DNA of 64,000 nt from Paragonimus westermani (GCA_008508345.1 QNGE01000121.1:69093-133092); one strand, 5' to 3'. Counted from the stretch's first letter, positions 11,848-25,749 are shown. Notes: generated from the sequence alone by a model not told the origin. Translations and numbers: made by a program.

Positions 11848-14081
11848 CTGACGGTTTGTGTCCATACGCAATAAACCGGTGTGATAACTTCACACAACAG
11901 TCAATGCATTCAAAACAGTTAGGTAAACTGTACCAGTAATTGTTCAACCTAATATTAGTCATCTATTAGTTCTCATCTATACTGTTTACAAGCTTACTTC
12001 ATAATTACCCATAGATTGCTAGATGTGGAACATTTGTATACAGTAAACTGTTGCATATAGGAGAGCAAACACATTTTTGTCAGCCAGAAAGAAGTGGACT
12101 TCCATTGAGAAAAATAGTTTCGTCTATTTCTGAGCCAGTACAGAAGTGTTGAAGTTCGAGATGGAACTATAAATCTACTTTTCATTAGCTATACTTGGTC
12201 TGTAAACATTTCAAAAATTAGCAATTGCTCGCGGAAAAAATTAACCACTTCAAGATCGGATTACTTTTTAAACGTGAAAGAATTTCACACACCTATTTTA
12301 ATATACTGATTGAATCTGGTAATTCTCTTAAGTTTCTCCTAAAGTTAAAATAATTTAAGGTAGTAGGAAATAAAAACAGCTACTAACTGTTCACCTACCG
12401 AATACTATACGTTCGAAAACAAGAATAACAGAACAATTGCTAGTATCACATGCACACCGAAAGAAAAGCACTTTAAGCCATAGACCCTTCGCAGATTCTT
12501 TTCTAATCAAGAATGCCTTCCGTTGAATTTTCCTCGCTGAGTTTCAACTTTACATTTATCTGATAGCAAAGGAAATGCCAATTTTAATTACCAGAATTCT
12601 CGGATAAATTATTATGATGACAGTTTTGTTTACTTCGTGTCTGATGATTTGCATTTTGTGAAATGAAACTAACCTGTTCTACATGGTCTCATAACTAATC
12701 AATCGTTTGCACTCTGCCACAGTTATTGGTGGAAAACAACGGTATTGTCTTGCAAGTTTATAGTCACTTTCCAATTTATCTGTCTAAATGGACACACTAT
12801 CGTCAAAAAGTATACTAGGACGAGTACAGAATCAAACACAATGGACACACAATTAAACACTTCTATTACTGGTTATCATAGTTACACGTACACTTTATTA
12901 CTGAAAATATTCAACGTCTATCGTCTTCACTACCTAAGACCTGTTGGTTCCAAACCATTAACATCAGTCAGGCTTTCCAAGTACCGTCGTGTTTAGCATT
13001 CAAAAGTCTTCATTATTGTTAACTGAAATTGGCCTGAAATTATTTAGTTTTTCTCCGTTAAAAGTAAACAAGTAGCACATTACGGAGGACAGTTTAAAGC
13101 ATCGAGAAATCCTCGGAAGATGCATGTCAATTGTGTTTTCTCTTGCATTTTTCACTGTTTGTCTCTCTTATCTTCAGACGCTCTTCCATCACACTAAAGA
13201 ACTTTGTTGATTTCCATAAAGTTTACACTGAAATCGCTTTTGTTAACTGTTGATATTTTGGTCGGCATATCACACCAGAATGTATGAAAGCTTATTCACA
13301 CATGTGTTTGTGATAACCACGTCGCACAGCTAATTCATTGATGACCACTATTTTAATAACTGATAACTACTAGTTGATATGGTCTACATAGTAGTTCATC
13401 TCATCTTGCATATTTATATACAATTTCCACTTAATCTCTTTTGAAAAGATACAGTGGACTCGCATTCAGCTCAAATTACAGTTCACCAATAGTTCTGTCT
13501 GTTCATCTTTGAGTGATTGGCAGTATAAATATCTTCTATCACTTGTATAGTTAGCCCGCTTTTTGTCCCCTAGCATTTCATCTCTTTAGCCAATTCACTT
13601 TTTATGTGATAAAACATTCTACGAAATCGTTATCTCGTATTGGTTTGATGAAGTAGTTTGGATAGGGAAAATGACAGAAACTTCTGATTCGTTACACTAA
13701 GCTCGACCTAACTAAGTTGTTTAAATTAAGAGTAAAGGAGACAGTGACTACGTGACTACATTCGAGGGTACTTCGACGTTCACTTACAAGACGGTCTTTC
13801 TTACTGACGTTCATGTAAATAGGAGCAGTGTCTTCGAAAATATCAGGAAAAACATTTCCATCTTTGAAAATTACACGTTTTTAATTTCGTTTGCCTTTCT
13901 CATGGTCCGTCATAACTGAAAACCTCACGTTTTTTGCTGTGTATTTTTTTGAGAGTGGTAAAAATCAACGTAGAATTCTTAGCATAAAAAAACCTGACTT
14001 AACTCAAAGGGTGAATACAAACATGGAGAAAGTGCTAATGAACCAAATCGGCTTCCATGCTGTGACTAACATCAAACTTAC
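11848..14081. other. 2.2-kb intron of the host gene
   Basis: The interval starts with the consensus donor GTAAGT on the minus strand. No internal gene or element is recognised. Confidence 0.5.
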
Positions 14082-14795
14082 TCGATTCAGGTTGTAACCG
14101 TTTCCCGTCACGATTTTGGATTCATCGCCGTCCCAATTCATGCTGCCGTTGTTCAGGGGTAACGGCCGTTTAGGGAAGCGGCCAAGTCGTTCTTTAGATT
14201 CATTGTCTGAGGGATTTGAATCAACAGATCTGTTTTCCAACTGCATCAAACTCAAACATCTGTCGTTTATCACTATCGCTGTTGGGACAGGTGAACTACC
14301 TTTGACTGGACCGGGTCCCGGAGTGCAAGCTTTTCGTACAAATGGACGGAGTACAAAGGACGAAAATCCTTTCGCAGTCTGGTTCCCTCCAAATCCTTCT
14401 TTATACTTCGATTTACCTGGGGGGATTTCTTGTTTGGATTTGTCTTGCCGATTGGTGAGCGATACCTGACTAACAGTTCGACCAAACCATGATGGCCTAG
14501 GAAACTTCAAGCTGCCTGGTGATCCGGAAATTGGAGTTTTTGGTCTTTCTTCGGATCGTTCCCGTTCGACATCACTTACAGACATGTTGATCAAATCGGT
14601 TGAGTAGTTTGCTGAAGAATATCGACGCATGAGAAATTTGGGATTAAGTGTGCTGAATTCGTGATTTCTCTTACTCGGTTCAAGTGGTTTTTCATTTGGT
14701 CCATCTTTCGGGCTTATTTGACTCCGTATTAAATATTGCTGGTTGTTTGGCCTTCGAAATCTGTTCTCCGGAAGTTCATAGTTTGAATCATTATA
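14082..14795 (-). CDS. 714-nt internal exon of the minus-strand host gene, disordered Ser/Pro/Asn-rich protein
   Basis: A strong acceptor (TGTATTTTTTCGCAG) precedes 14795 and a consensus donor CGA/GTAAGT follows 14082 on the minus strand. The 238 codons are in phase 0 at both ends and contain no stop. The product is rich in Ser, Pro, Arg and Asn, with low-complexity basic stretches such as ERERSEERPKTPISGSPGS and a TPGPGPVKGSSP segment. This is typical of intrinsically disordered scaffold or cytoskeleton-associated proteins. No catalytic domain or membrane segment is visible. The incoming phase fits exon 24522-24259 exactly. The frame extends a little past both borders, which can make the exon look 294 codons long. 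I do not recognise a named family. Confidence 0.75.
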
Positions 14796-17700
14796 CTGCG
14801 AAAAAATACAAGTCCACAAATGAAGTTTACCCAGGGTATGAATAGTGTTAAGCCAATGTAACAGTTTTGTTTGAAAGAGAACTAACAATCATATCTTCTA
14901 AAATAGTTTTCCGGAAAAATCGTTTCCTACTCAACTGAACAGTCCATCTCGAACTATCGCAGTTTTGTTTAAAATCTTTAGTTCGAGTCAAATGCAATCT
15001 TTCTTTTCACTGATGCGTTCATTAAGCTACCATTTCGGTGGTCGGCTGTGAGTTTTTATCACGTCGAGTGAAAACATAAATGGACAAGCTACCAAAGTGA
15101 TTCAGGCAAGGCAATTTTGATTACAGGATGGGCGGTATTTTGGTCTCCTTCTGAATATAAGTAAGAAACATCTGGGCCACATTGTGTTACTGTTAAAACC
15201 CAACCGCCCAAAAGTATCATAATTGTAAACTTCTACCTAACGAGAGTGTCATTCTGTTTCGATTAATCACGCGAGTAATGTCCATACGTCGTTGTGCGAC
15301 CCTCATGACCAGCTGGTCGACGGACGCAAAAGGGGGTTCCATATCACAAGCGTATCTGCTCACGATGACGATGGGTTTGGATGATATGCATAGTTGCGAA
15401 GCGCTTTATATGGTTTCAGTTGTTACTCGATCTGATCAACTTTACAGCCTGCATCGTCTGATGACCTTTTGGTCGAAGTGTTGTTGAGTTCAGTGGTATG
15501 TTTACCAATCAATACTCATCTACTTCAAACTGCCGTGAACACTGATCATTTATTTCGTTGGTAACCTTGATTTTGCCATCCACGTTTACAACTTCACAGG
15601 GGAGTGATTTTCAAACATCACTAACTTTTGCAAAGGCTTTAAAACAACTATAGTCGAATGTTACAGAATTTCCGCCCCAAGAAATCAGTGACACACCACT
15701 TGAATATACGTTCTGCATAATGTGCAAACAGCCGATCCACGAAACAACTAATCGCTTAGTACACTGCACTCATTACTGCAAAAAAGTAGCCTTAATTCAG
15801 TGATTGATCTGAGCAGTTTATAACTCGTTGATTTCTTACTACAAAAACGGTTAAGGATGAATGAATCAATACCAAACGACCAACGTGTTCAAAATGGATT
15901 TCCATAGACAGAAAGCAGTGTTATATATTTAGTTCTACGAATGCATTTACTCTTTAGCGTACATAGTAGCGGTGAGACACCGTTGGTGGTAAGTGAAGTG
16001 TTTTTTTGTAAGAAAAATCTATTTGCGATCAAGACCTATGTGAACCGGTAAATTAAAAATCTTAAACTAATGTATTCTTTGAAACTCATTTGCTTTGATC
16101 GGTGTTTTGTGGTTTCGTTTGCAACACCTCATAAAGGGTTTTCAGCGTTACGTAATGCCATAGGGACATAATTGTTGAGTCAGCGCCAGAAAAACAAGTT
16201 TGCTTTGTTTTAAACCACAAGAGACAGCCCAAAATAAATACATTATTATATACATGCATCCTTCACCTCAGGCCCAACAAGGCATGCCAATATGATTATT
16301 TTTCAAGACTGTGCGTACCAGGTAAAAAATAGACAAGCAACAGAAATCTGCATTCTAGGAGCGACAGACTGCTGATGGTAATACCGCTCTATGGCACCGT
16401 TTGCAAGCACTCACATCAAACAGACCCAGTAATGAACTAGATTGAATCGTATCCTCTGAACCCCGTATTTCTACTTATCAAATGGTCCAATAAACCAAGA
16501 GTTGTGGCTGTTCTACGCGTACTGCCTTGTTTAATTGTAAAAAATTCTATATCAATGAAGCAAAACTGAACGAAATAGTCGAAATTTACTATTTCTCGCG
16601 TGTGTTGCCGCTTCTTTTGTCCTAAGAAGTGTGAAACTTTTCAAGTCGCTCAAAGAAAGTCGGCCTTAATGTGAGTATCATGTGAAGACGTCTAATGGTA
16701 TCGTCAGGACAATCAACTTTGTTGTTCGCAGCTGCCGAGCTAAGTACAACAACCAGTAGCAACGGTAAAAAGGTCCTGTGCTCCACCTGTGTTGGCTCGC
16801 GAGTGCAAACGGACTGTGCGTATGCAACTGAACTCTATAAACGGGTTTTTATCGGATGTAGCGCTAATCAGCCACAGTGTTCAAGCTATCGCGGAATCAA
16901 CGGGACAGTTGTCGTGTCCCCTATAGTGACGGTCGAAGAGCGTGAGGTTTACTCAAAAGCAAATGTGACTGGGCGCTCACGAATGAAGATTTAGTTGTGC
17001 ATGATGCGGAACCAATGTTGCAATTGCCAATACGATTGCCTTATACAAGTGTAGCTGAGGTTCTAGTCCTAACTGTGGCGAAGGTATACACTACTGAAGA
17101 GCTTTAATGAAAGTGAAACTGGTGTTTAGGGCTTCTTCCCAAAACGGATCCAGTGAAAGTCTGCAGGAATGCGATAACTACGATCAACCGCGAGTGACAT
17201 TCAGTTCAGATTCAACAACTGATTTCTGCGTAATTCCAGTGGTATTTGGCTCTGTTACTTAGTTTCCTAATCTGTGTATTCATCTACCCGGCATGTGATT
17301 CTCATGTAAATTCTTTCGTCAACGCATATGATGTAACTGTTCACAAGAAGTCAAGTTTAAGGCGAAAGAATTAATCACTCTGTCAGACACTTTAAAATCA
17401 GTTAAATCTTCATTTGTACTCATCAAAACCGAATAGAGGAATTGAGGTCGATTATCTCCGACCTAATTAACGGGATTTTGTAACGTCACATGACGTTCAC
17501 CTCCGTCGTCCTGTCACAATCAATTATCACAGACCGGGTTCTAATTGACGAAAGTTTGATTCGTAACGTGAGTTTGCCAAATCACTGGGCAGTTCAAACA
17601 CGGACTAAAGTTCTATGGAAGAGACGGCATTATTCTACGCATCACAAGAAAGTTTCATCACGGGAAATTTTGTTATTATGGACAGCACCTGAAAGAACCA

Positions 17701-20700
17701 GTGACCCAGATTGCACCGATGAATTAAATGTTGACAACCCAGAACACTTACTGTCAACATGTGGACACAGTTTGCAGAATACTGGTTAAAATTATTAAAC
17801 GTGTTCCGGTTAGTACTTGCCGACCATTTCGAATAACGACTCTGGTTCCGATAACATAGTGAAGAAAGACAAGGTTTTTAAAAGGACCGGATCTATCTCA
17901 GCTGCCATATTTACTAAACACTCATTAAAGCCGTCCTCCAACTTCTGTCGAATTCAGAGAAGACGCAAAACCCATAGATGGTTTTATAGCCATGATTATG
18001 GGTTTCGCACAAATTTCTTAATAAACCTGTCTGCACCAAATAAACCTTCATCTGTCCTTGGTTATCATCACTCCACTTATTTGATGGGAACATTTGACGA
18101 ATATTCGAACTGCCCACCAATTCTTGGTTATTTCCAGTTTATCAGTGTTTGCTTTGGAAACTTTGAGTATCAAGCGACTTGTGTAAAACCACGTGTTCCG
18201 TGCTCCATCACGTGAACAACTCTGTGAAGAACGATGAGCAAGCCACTTCTTTATGCACACATTCCTGTTCACAAGAGTCTGCAATAACAAATTGCGACCC
18301 AGAAATGAGACAGTCTTAAGCTTTGGGTGGAGGTTTTGCTTTTTATTGTGATCTTCATGTAATGCAATTATGTGAATGAGGCAGATGCAGTCCTGTGAAA
18401 AACTCGTGAACAAAAGAGTGGTGGCTGCCACTAGTTAAAATTCGTGCTATGCACGTTGAAGACTTCGATTACACCATCTACAGTTGATCGTAGCTTTTGC
18501 AATTTACTAGATCTTTCGGGTAAAACAAGCGATACATAAGAGCTCTGTCTTGACAAATGCTCATTGATAGCGTATATTGCTCCCATGTTTTCAGTTTAAA
18601 CACTGGTCCGCGTTTTCTCTTGAGTATTGTCTCGACAAACTTACTTACTACTCATAAGAGAGTCCCTTTCATCCACTTAGTCCATTTAGTTAAGAAAGAC
18701 AGAAGACATCGCAAGATGTTTGTATTACCAATTATTTTCTATCTCTAACGTAGGACCGGCAAATCGTATAAAAGTGCACAGAACAACGGCAGTTGAACGA
18801 ACCAACCACATAGTTTTGACCTTTTGTTCGCTAATAGTTTAATCAATTTAACGGCCAGGAGATTGATTGCTCCAGCAGCTGCCGTGCAAGCAAAACCGGC
18901 CGATGCTGTGTGATTATCACCAACCCACCAATCGCTAACGGTTTCGGGTTACGATTACGTAACGATATATTGAACAATTTGACAGCGTTAACTAGATGAA
19001 CAATTTCCAGGATGTTTGGTGATCTAAGAACACGAGATCTTCGAAGTTGCTCCAGTCAGTTAGCTGGTTTTCCACATCGCACTGAGAAATGTGCTCCACC
19101 ACACGCTGATACGGGCGCCGATCTGCCGACGTAGACGTCAATCCAGCTGTAATTGAACTGGTATATTGCGTTTGAGGCAGAGTGATCGATTAAGTGTATA
19201 TCACTGCTATGGAGAGCCAAACCCCTAATGCCTAAAACAGCGTGCAGCCGAGTCGGTGGGTTGGTGCGTTGAAAAGCCGACTTCAGTTTGTGGCTAATGT
19301 TAGTCAGGTGGTCACTTTTGAGTCAAAACCCCGGAACTGTTTCTTTATTTCCTACATTGCAGTCTACCAATTCTGGTGCTTTTTTTATTGTGGAAGTTGG
19401 CGGATGTTTTTGGACAACAGTTAACCATTATTGATATTAGTGTTAGTATAAACGCGTCATTCACTCTGTTAATCCAAGTAACTGATTTCAACTTGACCGA
19501 CAAGTTAGGATAAGTTAGACACACTCTGAAGCTTGCTTAAGCAGGGTGCTCCAGGCTTTCTGGCTGTGGTCCGAATAACAGTGAACATCTCTGGTTGGGA
19601 ATTCTGACTAATATGGCGTAGAACGGACGTCAGTGGAGGTTTTGTCGCATTTCTTTGTGTTCATTGTTGAAATTGTTTCTCGCTCATCCTAATTGTTTTT
19701 GCTTCTACCGTTGGGTCTTTCTTCAGACCGAACAGACAGGATTCAAAAGTCATTTTTCTCATTAACCAGAATAAAACCTAGTGCCCTTAAAAGACCCTCT
19801 TGCTTCCTTTGCACAGAAGGACTGAAAGTGTAACACTAGTGACTGATAACATAACAGCCTAGCAATCAGCTAGACTGTCCGATTTTTATAGAATTATGCT
19901 GCACATTTGAGATGAAGGTCGAACGTATCAAATTTTTTAAGCTATTCACTCCCGCTTTCCGCTCAGCTGGAGCAAATGGCGAACAGAAACAGCCTCACTG
20001 TAATATCTCCTGCATCTGTAGTTAGATCTGTTGTAACTGAGCTCAGTGTAAAACAAACAGGTTGGGATCTAAAAATTGGATGAATCTTTTTGTACTATAT
20101 GAAAAAACGACATGAAGATAATCAATATCTTTCCCGGCTCACCTACTCCTGGAAAGTTTCTGTCAGAACATCTGTCCCTTAAATGTCCATTAACATAACG
20201 TTGGTAACAGTTATTTGCATGATCTTGATGGCAATTCCAGCGTTCTGAGTACGTCTCAAAGCTGAACTTGTCAGACTAAAAAAGGCGATATTGTTAAGTT
20301 TTGTCGTGTTCTAATTCTCACAGGTTCATAGCCTCATGGATTTATAGAGAATAAACTGAAGTCTCCGCTTACAATTCAGTGCCAGAGTGATCAAAATTAG
20401 CTGCTTGGTTCGGTTTGTAGACAAAAAAACAGTTAGTCACGACTTAGTTAAATGTACATGAAAGTGCTTTGTTCTAATAAGGCGAGGGTCCACACAGAGA
20501 CATCACACTGACCGATTTATTTGTTGTCTACATCAGTAGATCTACAGAAAAGCTGATGGCTTTGCCGTTGTTTCTCAAGTGTATGTTTCTCGCATCATAT
20601 TAGAGTCAAAACAGGTGATGTATGGAGGCTAGTTTCTGCACCGGAAATTAAAACAATAGTCCGCTAGAACTATTTATTGTGCAACGTGTTCAAACTCTCG

Positions 20701-20964
20701 TCTGATCTGACGAAGCATACTCTGGATTGCCGATTGCCCAACTTTTCTGAATAATCTTGGGGTGTGTAGGTGTAAATGGGCATGCAGTCAGCGCAAAACA
20801 ATAGAATCGTGGAAAGGTATCTGAGCAAACAAACTTTGAATTCGAAAATCATGGTAAACTTATCGGGAAACGATGAGGAGGAATTTAAAATCACGATCCC
20901 TTTAGTAGTTACTACATGAATGTACACCATAACGCGAGTAGATTCTAGCAGTTTTTGAAAAAAA
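14796..20964. other. first part of a 9.5-kb intron
   Basis: No supportable gene is visible. Two plus-strand ORFs of 99 codons (16695-16994 and 17490-17789) and one of 132 codons (17817-18215) are the longest. None shows a known motif, a convincing splice border or a partner exon, so I leave them as unannotated open frames. GC content rises slightly around 16700-16990, which could mark an old mobile-element fragment. Confidence 0.45.
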
Positions 20965-21008
20965 TGGTGTAGCGAGCAAGCTCGTTTCCGGTTATTCATC
21001 ATCAGGCC
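20965..21008 (-). other. PLE A/B-type leader motif beside PLE B, hammerhead-like
   Basis: On the minus strand the motif reads CCTGATGATGAATAACCG, then GAAACGAGC, TT and GCTCGCTAC. It shares the CUGAUGA and GAAAC words and a perfect 5-bp CGAGC/GCUCG hairpin with the motif beside PLE A. As at 6331-6372 there is no pairing stem II, and C occupies the 16.1 position. The motif ends 104 nt beyond the PLE B endonuclease stop. Confidence 0.5.
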
Positions 21009-21112
21009 AATTGCTATTTATGTGGAACAAAGTTGTCAGAGCGAAGCGAACAAAAAAACAGCGAGTTCAATTGGCCTCAAACTCGTCATAAGCACACTCG
21101 GAGACAACTTTT

Positions 21113-22640
21113 TCATACGATCATGTCACAATTACGATACAACTGGAACCATGGCGTTTTGATCGGTCTTGGCCATGGCGACTTCAACGTCTGAACAAAG
21201 CGCTTCTGTGTACACAAGGCTGGATTATTCAGTCGAATTCCGATCGCTTCAGCTGTGGCCGAATTTCGGCATCTGACAGCATTTGAGTGAATGCCGTTGA
21301 CTCGGTGAATCGGACGAAAATATGTCAGGCTGACAGTATGATTTGTAACAATGAGGTATACAACAATATCTCTGATAATCGTCTTGGTGACTCCGCTATT
21401 GATCCAGGCTAGATGATGCTCACGGCTACGTTCAGATAAGCACCTGGTGGTTCCACCCACCAAAGGAACAAGTAAATGGGTATACACAAAAAGAAGTCTC
21501 AGAAACGGGCACTTTATCCTCTAACCGTAAACACAGGGCTGGAGTGCAGTTGAAACAGACACGTAGATTAGCAACATAGAATGTTCTATTGGTACCAGTG
21601 TTAAGTAACCTGGTGATTGTTTTGGCAAGCGAATTGTAGTGAGAATAAATACTGTCTTCTTTCCGGTTAGGATCATCTCATCTTGTTTCTCGTGACGTTC
21701 CATAGCCTTGTCTACAAAACGTTCTGGATAGCAATTTCGTAAGAACAGTATGCGTAGGATCGTTAGTTCATCTAGACCGTATCCCATGTACATGAGATTT
21801 TTTTTGCCTTAGCGAAACAAAGTTGCTGAAATGGATATACTGTCCATTCCAGATCTCTTTCTTTAAGTTGAACCGATCCATCAGCAAGTCGCTGGATGGG
21901 TACGCCCTGGAAAGCTAGTTGATTTTTACGTTCAGCTTCTACTGTAAATATTACGTTTGTGTGGGCCCCATTGAATTTAAAGTGTGTCATGAGTGCAAAA
22001 GTACAACAGTTGTTTCAGTTCTGGTGGGGGTATACGAACATCTAGGCTGTTAACCACAATATCATCATACAAACAATCTATCGTCTCTTTCAGTGGAACA
22101 TTTGTAAACAAGGACACTGCGTCCAAATATAGCACTTTTTGTCCGGTTAGGTTTAGCCACTCGATTGTGTTGATGAATTCGAAGGAGTCTTGTAGGCTGT
22201 GTTTCGACAACTTCTTCCTAACGGGTTCGTGGAGATACTACAACCATTTAGCCAGCGAGTGTTATGGTGAGTTGCACATGTCCAAAGTAGATCGAAGAGG
22301 TACCCCCGCTTTGTGAACTTTGGCAGTTCGTAAAGCCCTGGAATAGTGGTTCTGTTCGAATACGTTCGAAATTTGAGGAAGTCAATTGTCCCGTTTTGTT
22401 TCGTGAGAAGCAGTAGTTTTGATAACGCCTTTTCTATTTGAGGGGTTTCGTCCTTCTCTTTTCTCATATTCTTGAATTTGGTTTGGTCACCCCGTATGGT
22501 ATGCATTTTCTCTAGGTAATCTGTCTTATTGAGCAGAACTAACCCAGCATCTTTATTCGGCTTGGATGGAATAATATTTCTTTTTTCCTCAGACTTTTGG
22601 CTGCTAAAATTTGTTCATATGTTAAAAGATGTTTCAGGAT
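21113..22640 (-). pseudogene. PLE fragment B: reverse transcriptase and GIY-YIG endonuclease, decayed
   Basis: On the minus strand, several frames in order reproduce a Penelope-like polyprotein. An RT N-terminus near 22600 reads RNIIPSKPNKDAGLVLL. Next come PGLYELPKFTKRG and a palm motif A region (YLDAVSLFTNVPLKETI) near 22130. The palm motif B and C segments (G.AMGSPLG and the YxDD box) are missing. The frame resumes with FNGAHTNVIFTVEAERKNQL near 21980, then the thumb NCYPERFVDKAMERHE near 21740. A degenerate endonuclease (LVGGTTRCLSERSREHH) ends in ALCTQKRFVQTLKSPWP. At least four frameshifts or stops and the lost palm make it inactive. It lies within the 9.5-kb host intron in the same orientation as the gene. 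Confidence 0.85.
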
Positions 22641-24258
22641 TGGTATTGACAACATGAGTTAACCGGTGTATACTTCAATCGTTCAAAATCTAGCGGAGTT
22701 GACCGTTTAACGTCATACAACTGAGAAAACACATTCTAGAACTGTACCTCCAAATCCAACTGCCTGGTTTTTTCTTTTGGACAACGAAACCTTGGAACCA
22801 GTGACACGCTCGCTACACCATTGTTCTGATGACTACGCTGGAAACTTTTAACCATTTCCAACAGTTTGCCTGATAACCTTACTAGTGGAGATCCGGTTTC
22901 ATATAGAATGACACGTATTCCCACAACGCTGCTTAATGTGTGTGAGACTTAATGGGTGACCGTGTGTGGAAAATTATGAGTGCAATTGGGATGCTCATTC
23001 TGTAATTGTTATTGCATTAAGAACTCGATCATCATAGCTACCTAATCTTGACATGGCACTTTACTTACAGTTTGAAAATATCACTTCTCCCAAATCCATG
23101 GTTGCGTAATATATAAACAAACAGATTTTCATTGTAACCGCGGTCTCCATTTCTCACTAGCAAACCGAAACGACCGATTTAATAGCCAGCGTTTTGGGCT
23201 TTCTTTTCCCGGACTGTAATCTTGTGATACGCTTCTTGGTCTGTCTTGTTTTATCGTCTAATTTATAACCCGTGCATGTCATGCATATCTAAAGTCCTGA
23301 TGAGAATTAACGAAAATGTGCTTCCACAACTGACCTCATGATTTATGTTGCCATGAAAACAAAAATTAAGCTGTGTCATTTTTGTGCCTCTTTTATGCAA
23401 GTTACTTCCTATGGTGTCCCCACGAAGCCTATGCTAAATATTCAATTCTTTTCACTTTTAACCATCTGTTTTTGTTTAGGCGAAAACTGTGACTAATAAC
23501 TGTACTGAAATCTGAAACACACAACAAAATAAGGTCAACGGGTCTTTAAAATATCTTTCTCATGAAGGAAACACCCACAAACGTGTTCGCTAACTGTTAG
23601 TGTCAATATCACGACGCAGGCCGTTAAACCAACTAATTCAGCTAAGCCAAAATTTCATCACATTTGGAATGGACAGTGTTTTTCTAATTTGGCCTGATTT
23701 ACATGTTTCATCCCAGGATATCATTTTGTATTGGATTGGGCTACTCTTCATCTAAGTGGTCGAAACGGAGGTGCTCATCATGGTCTATTCTCAAGTTCAC
23801 GTGATAATATCGGCTCAGTTATAGATTAAAGTCACAGGGTGACCATAAGCTGAAAGAGATGGGAATCAGCAACCACTGCATAACAGGTCAACAAAACACT
23901 TTCGAAGAGATGTCCTTTGACTAGTATTCCGATCTGAGTAAAACTTGTCTAAGTGTGACACGCGTCAATATCCATCATCTTGACTGTTCTGCAACTAAAG
24001 TTCCTATGATCAAACGACGGAGAGGATTGCCTGACGGTTCGAATTTTAGCCTCATCCTGGTCAGTTGTGGCTAATAAGCGCAAACAAGTACCGGCTAAGG
24101 CAGTTCCGCCATTTTGTTTTGCTCTAGTCCAATTTGACTTCTAAATTAAATAGATAGTTCCACACGGTTGTTGGGCCAGTTGGGAAATGTTCGAAAGTTT
24201 GCGTTACAGCGAGCTAAAATTCGTTTCTAATCACACTACTAGCATCAGATGAACTTAC
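22641..24258. other. rest of the 9.5-kb intron
   Basis: I see no gene, RNA or element here. The stretch ends at the consensus donor of the exon at 24522-24259. Confidence 0.5.
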
Positions 24259-24522
24259 CCATTTCGGCGAAGTCGCCGGTAAAACAGGACCGTAATCTTC
24301 TTCTTTGTGTTGCATGTATTGGGACAGGTTTGCAGAGCGTTCATCACTCTTGATACTCTGTAACCTCCATAAGGGGTTGGGTCGGTGTGGCCTGTGTTCA
24401 TCTCCGTCTGTTATCCTAGTCTGTGCATCTTGTTGAGCACGGGTCACCATCAAATTAGAGATAATTGAACTGGCTTGTTTTAACTGCTTATCAATTTGTT
24501 CATTCTGTGTGTGCATCGATTT
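24259..24522 (-). CDS. 264-nt internal exon of the minus-strand host gene, helical segment
   Basis: The minus-strand acceptor (CGAACCTGACAG) precedes 24522 and a consensus donor TGG/GTAAGT follows 24259. The 88 codons are in phase 0 at both ends, matching the next exon at 14795. The early part (residues such as NEQIDKQLKQASSIISNLM) has a heptad-like pattern of hydrophobic residues and may form a short coiled coil. The rest is charged and polar, with HRPHRPNPLWRL. The incoming phase does not fit the one base left by exon 26422-25750. At least one undetected exon must therefore lie between them, or the acceptor differs. No family is recognised. Confidence 0.65.
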
Positions 24523-25749
24523 CTGTCAGGTTCGACCAAGTAGAGGAATGTAAGACAAATATGACATAACACTACCACATACTCTGAGGGTATGAAACTT
24601 TTCTTAGTACGGTTATCTATAGGTAAGTTGCAGGTCACGTTTGTTTACAACATTAAGCATTTACGTCAATGTTTGTTACAACGACTAGCCGTGAAACGAA
24701 AAGTGCCTATAATAACGTTGACATTAGTGGATGAAACTGGACAGCCTTTTCATTTCACACAACCTGTACTTAAAATGCAGTACAAAACATTTGATAAGTG
24801 ACTACTTTTTACGTATGACCTTAGGTTAAAAATCGACGCACTACCTTCAAACTGAAGGATAATTTCCCCACTTGTGAACCACAGGGAAACATTGTAAAAA
24901 GCAACGGATTATCAGGGAAAAACACGTTGTGATTATATCACAACAGACCCAGATTGCACAACAATACCAGCAGAATGGGATTAGTCGACTACTTAAGTGC
25001 ATTTTATTGAAACTGTAACAAGTTAAGCAGTAATACCAAATATAGTTTCCCAAAGATGCTGTGTAACGATATGCTTTTTTGTAATTGATATTGGTTACAA
25101 TGGCTTCTACAACTAGCGATGTTCTAAAATACAGTTCTTTAGTTAAAACTTCTAGGATAAGCGCGGATACCCGTTTTAAAAACTGTTTTCCTATGTTTCA
25201 CTCAGCTTGGTCAATGGTGGTCGACAATCTGTTTTTACAAGTAGCCTGCGCTACATACACAAACGTTTGTCTAACGTTTAGACGGGAATTCTTCACTTCC
25301 AACTGTAAGTTAATCGGTATTTTGTGTAGTACCCACAGATATATAACAATTGTACGTGTAAAACAGAGTAGACTGCTAAAGTGCCACTTCCATATAATGT
25401 TAAACTGGTGAGCGCGACCTGTAGTGAGACTTTTGCAACTCATCACGTGTGCAGACCGGGTGAACATCGACCAATTGTCCATTACATGGAGAAGCTTTGA
25501 TGGTCTTAAAAGTAAGAAAGCTATTTGAATGCCCACAGCGAACCAATTGTAGTTGGTGGATCAGTATAGAAGACGCGCAGAAATCGGTTGTGTTTTCTAC
25601 GGTCGTTAACCAACCGAAAGCGCACTCCTTATGACGCCACATAATCGAAACCACCTAAGATCGTAAAACGGTGCATATGATTGAAAATATGACACAAGTT
25701 ACAAAACAGTAAGTTCATGGTATTGATACATTGTTATACTAGCTATTAC
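24523..25749. other. intronic interval probably containing an unresolved exon
   Basis: The codon phases on either side disagree, so an exon with a two-base lead and a complete last codon is expected here on the minus strand. The best open region is 25654-25400, but I could not fit borders of the right phase. A 111-codon minus-strand frame overlaps it. Confidence 0.35.

Noticed and set aside
16695..18215. Plus-strand gene from ORFs of 99, 99 and 132 codons
   Set aside because: No recognisable motif, no agreeing splice phases and no shared conservation signal; left as open frames in an intron.
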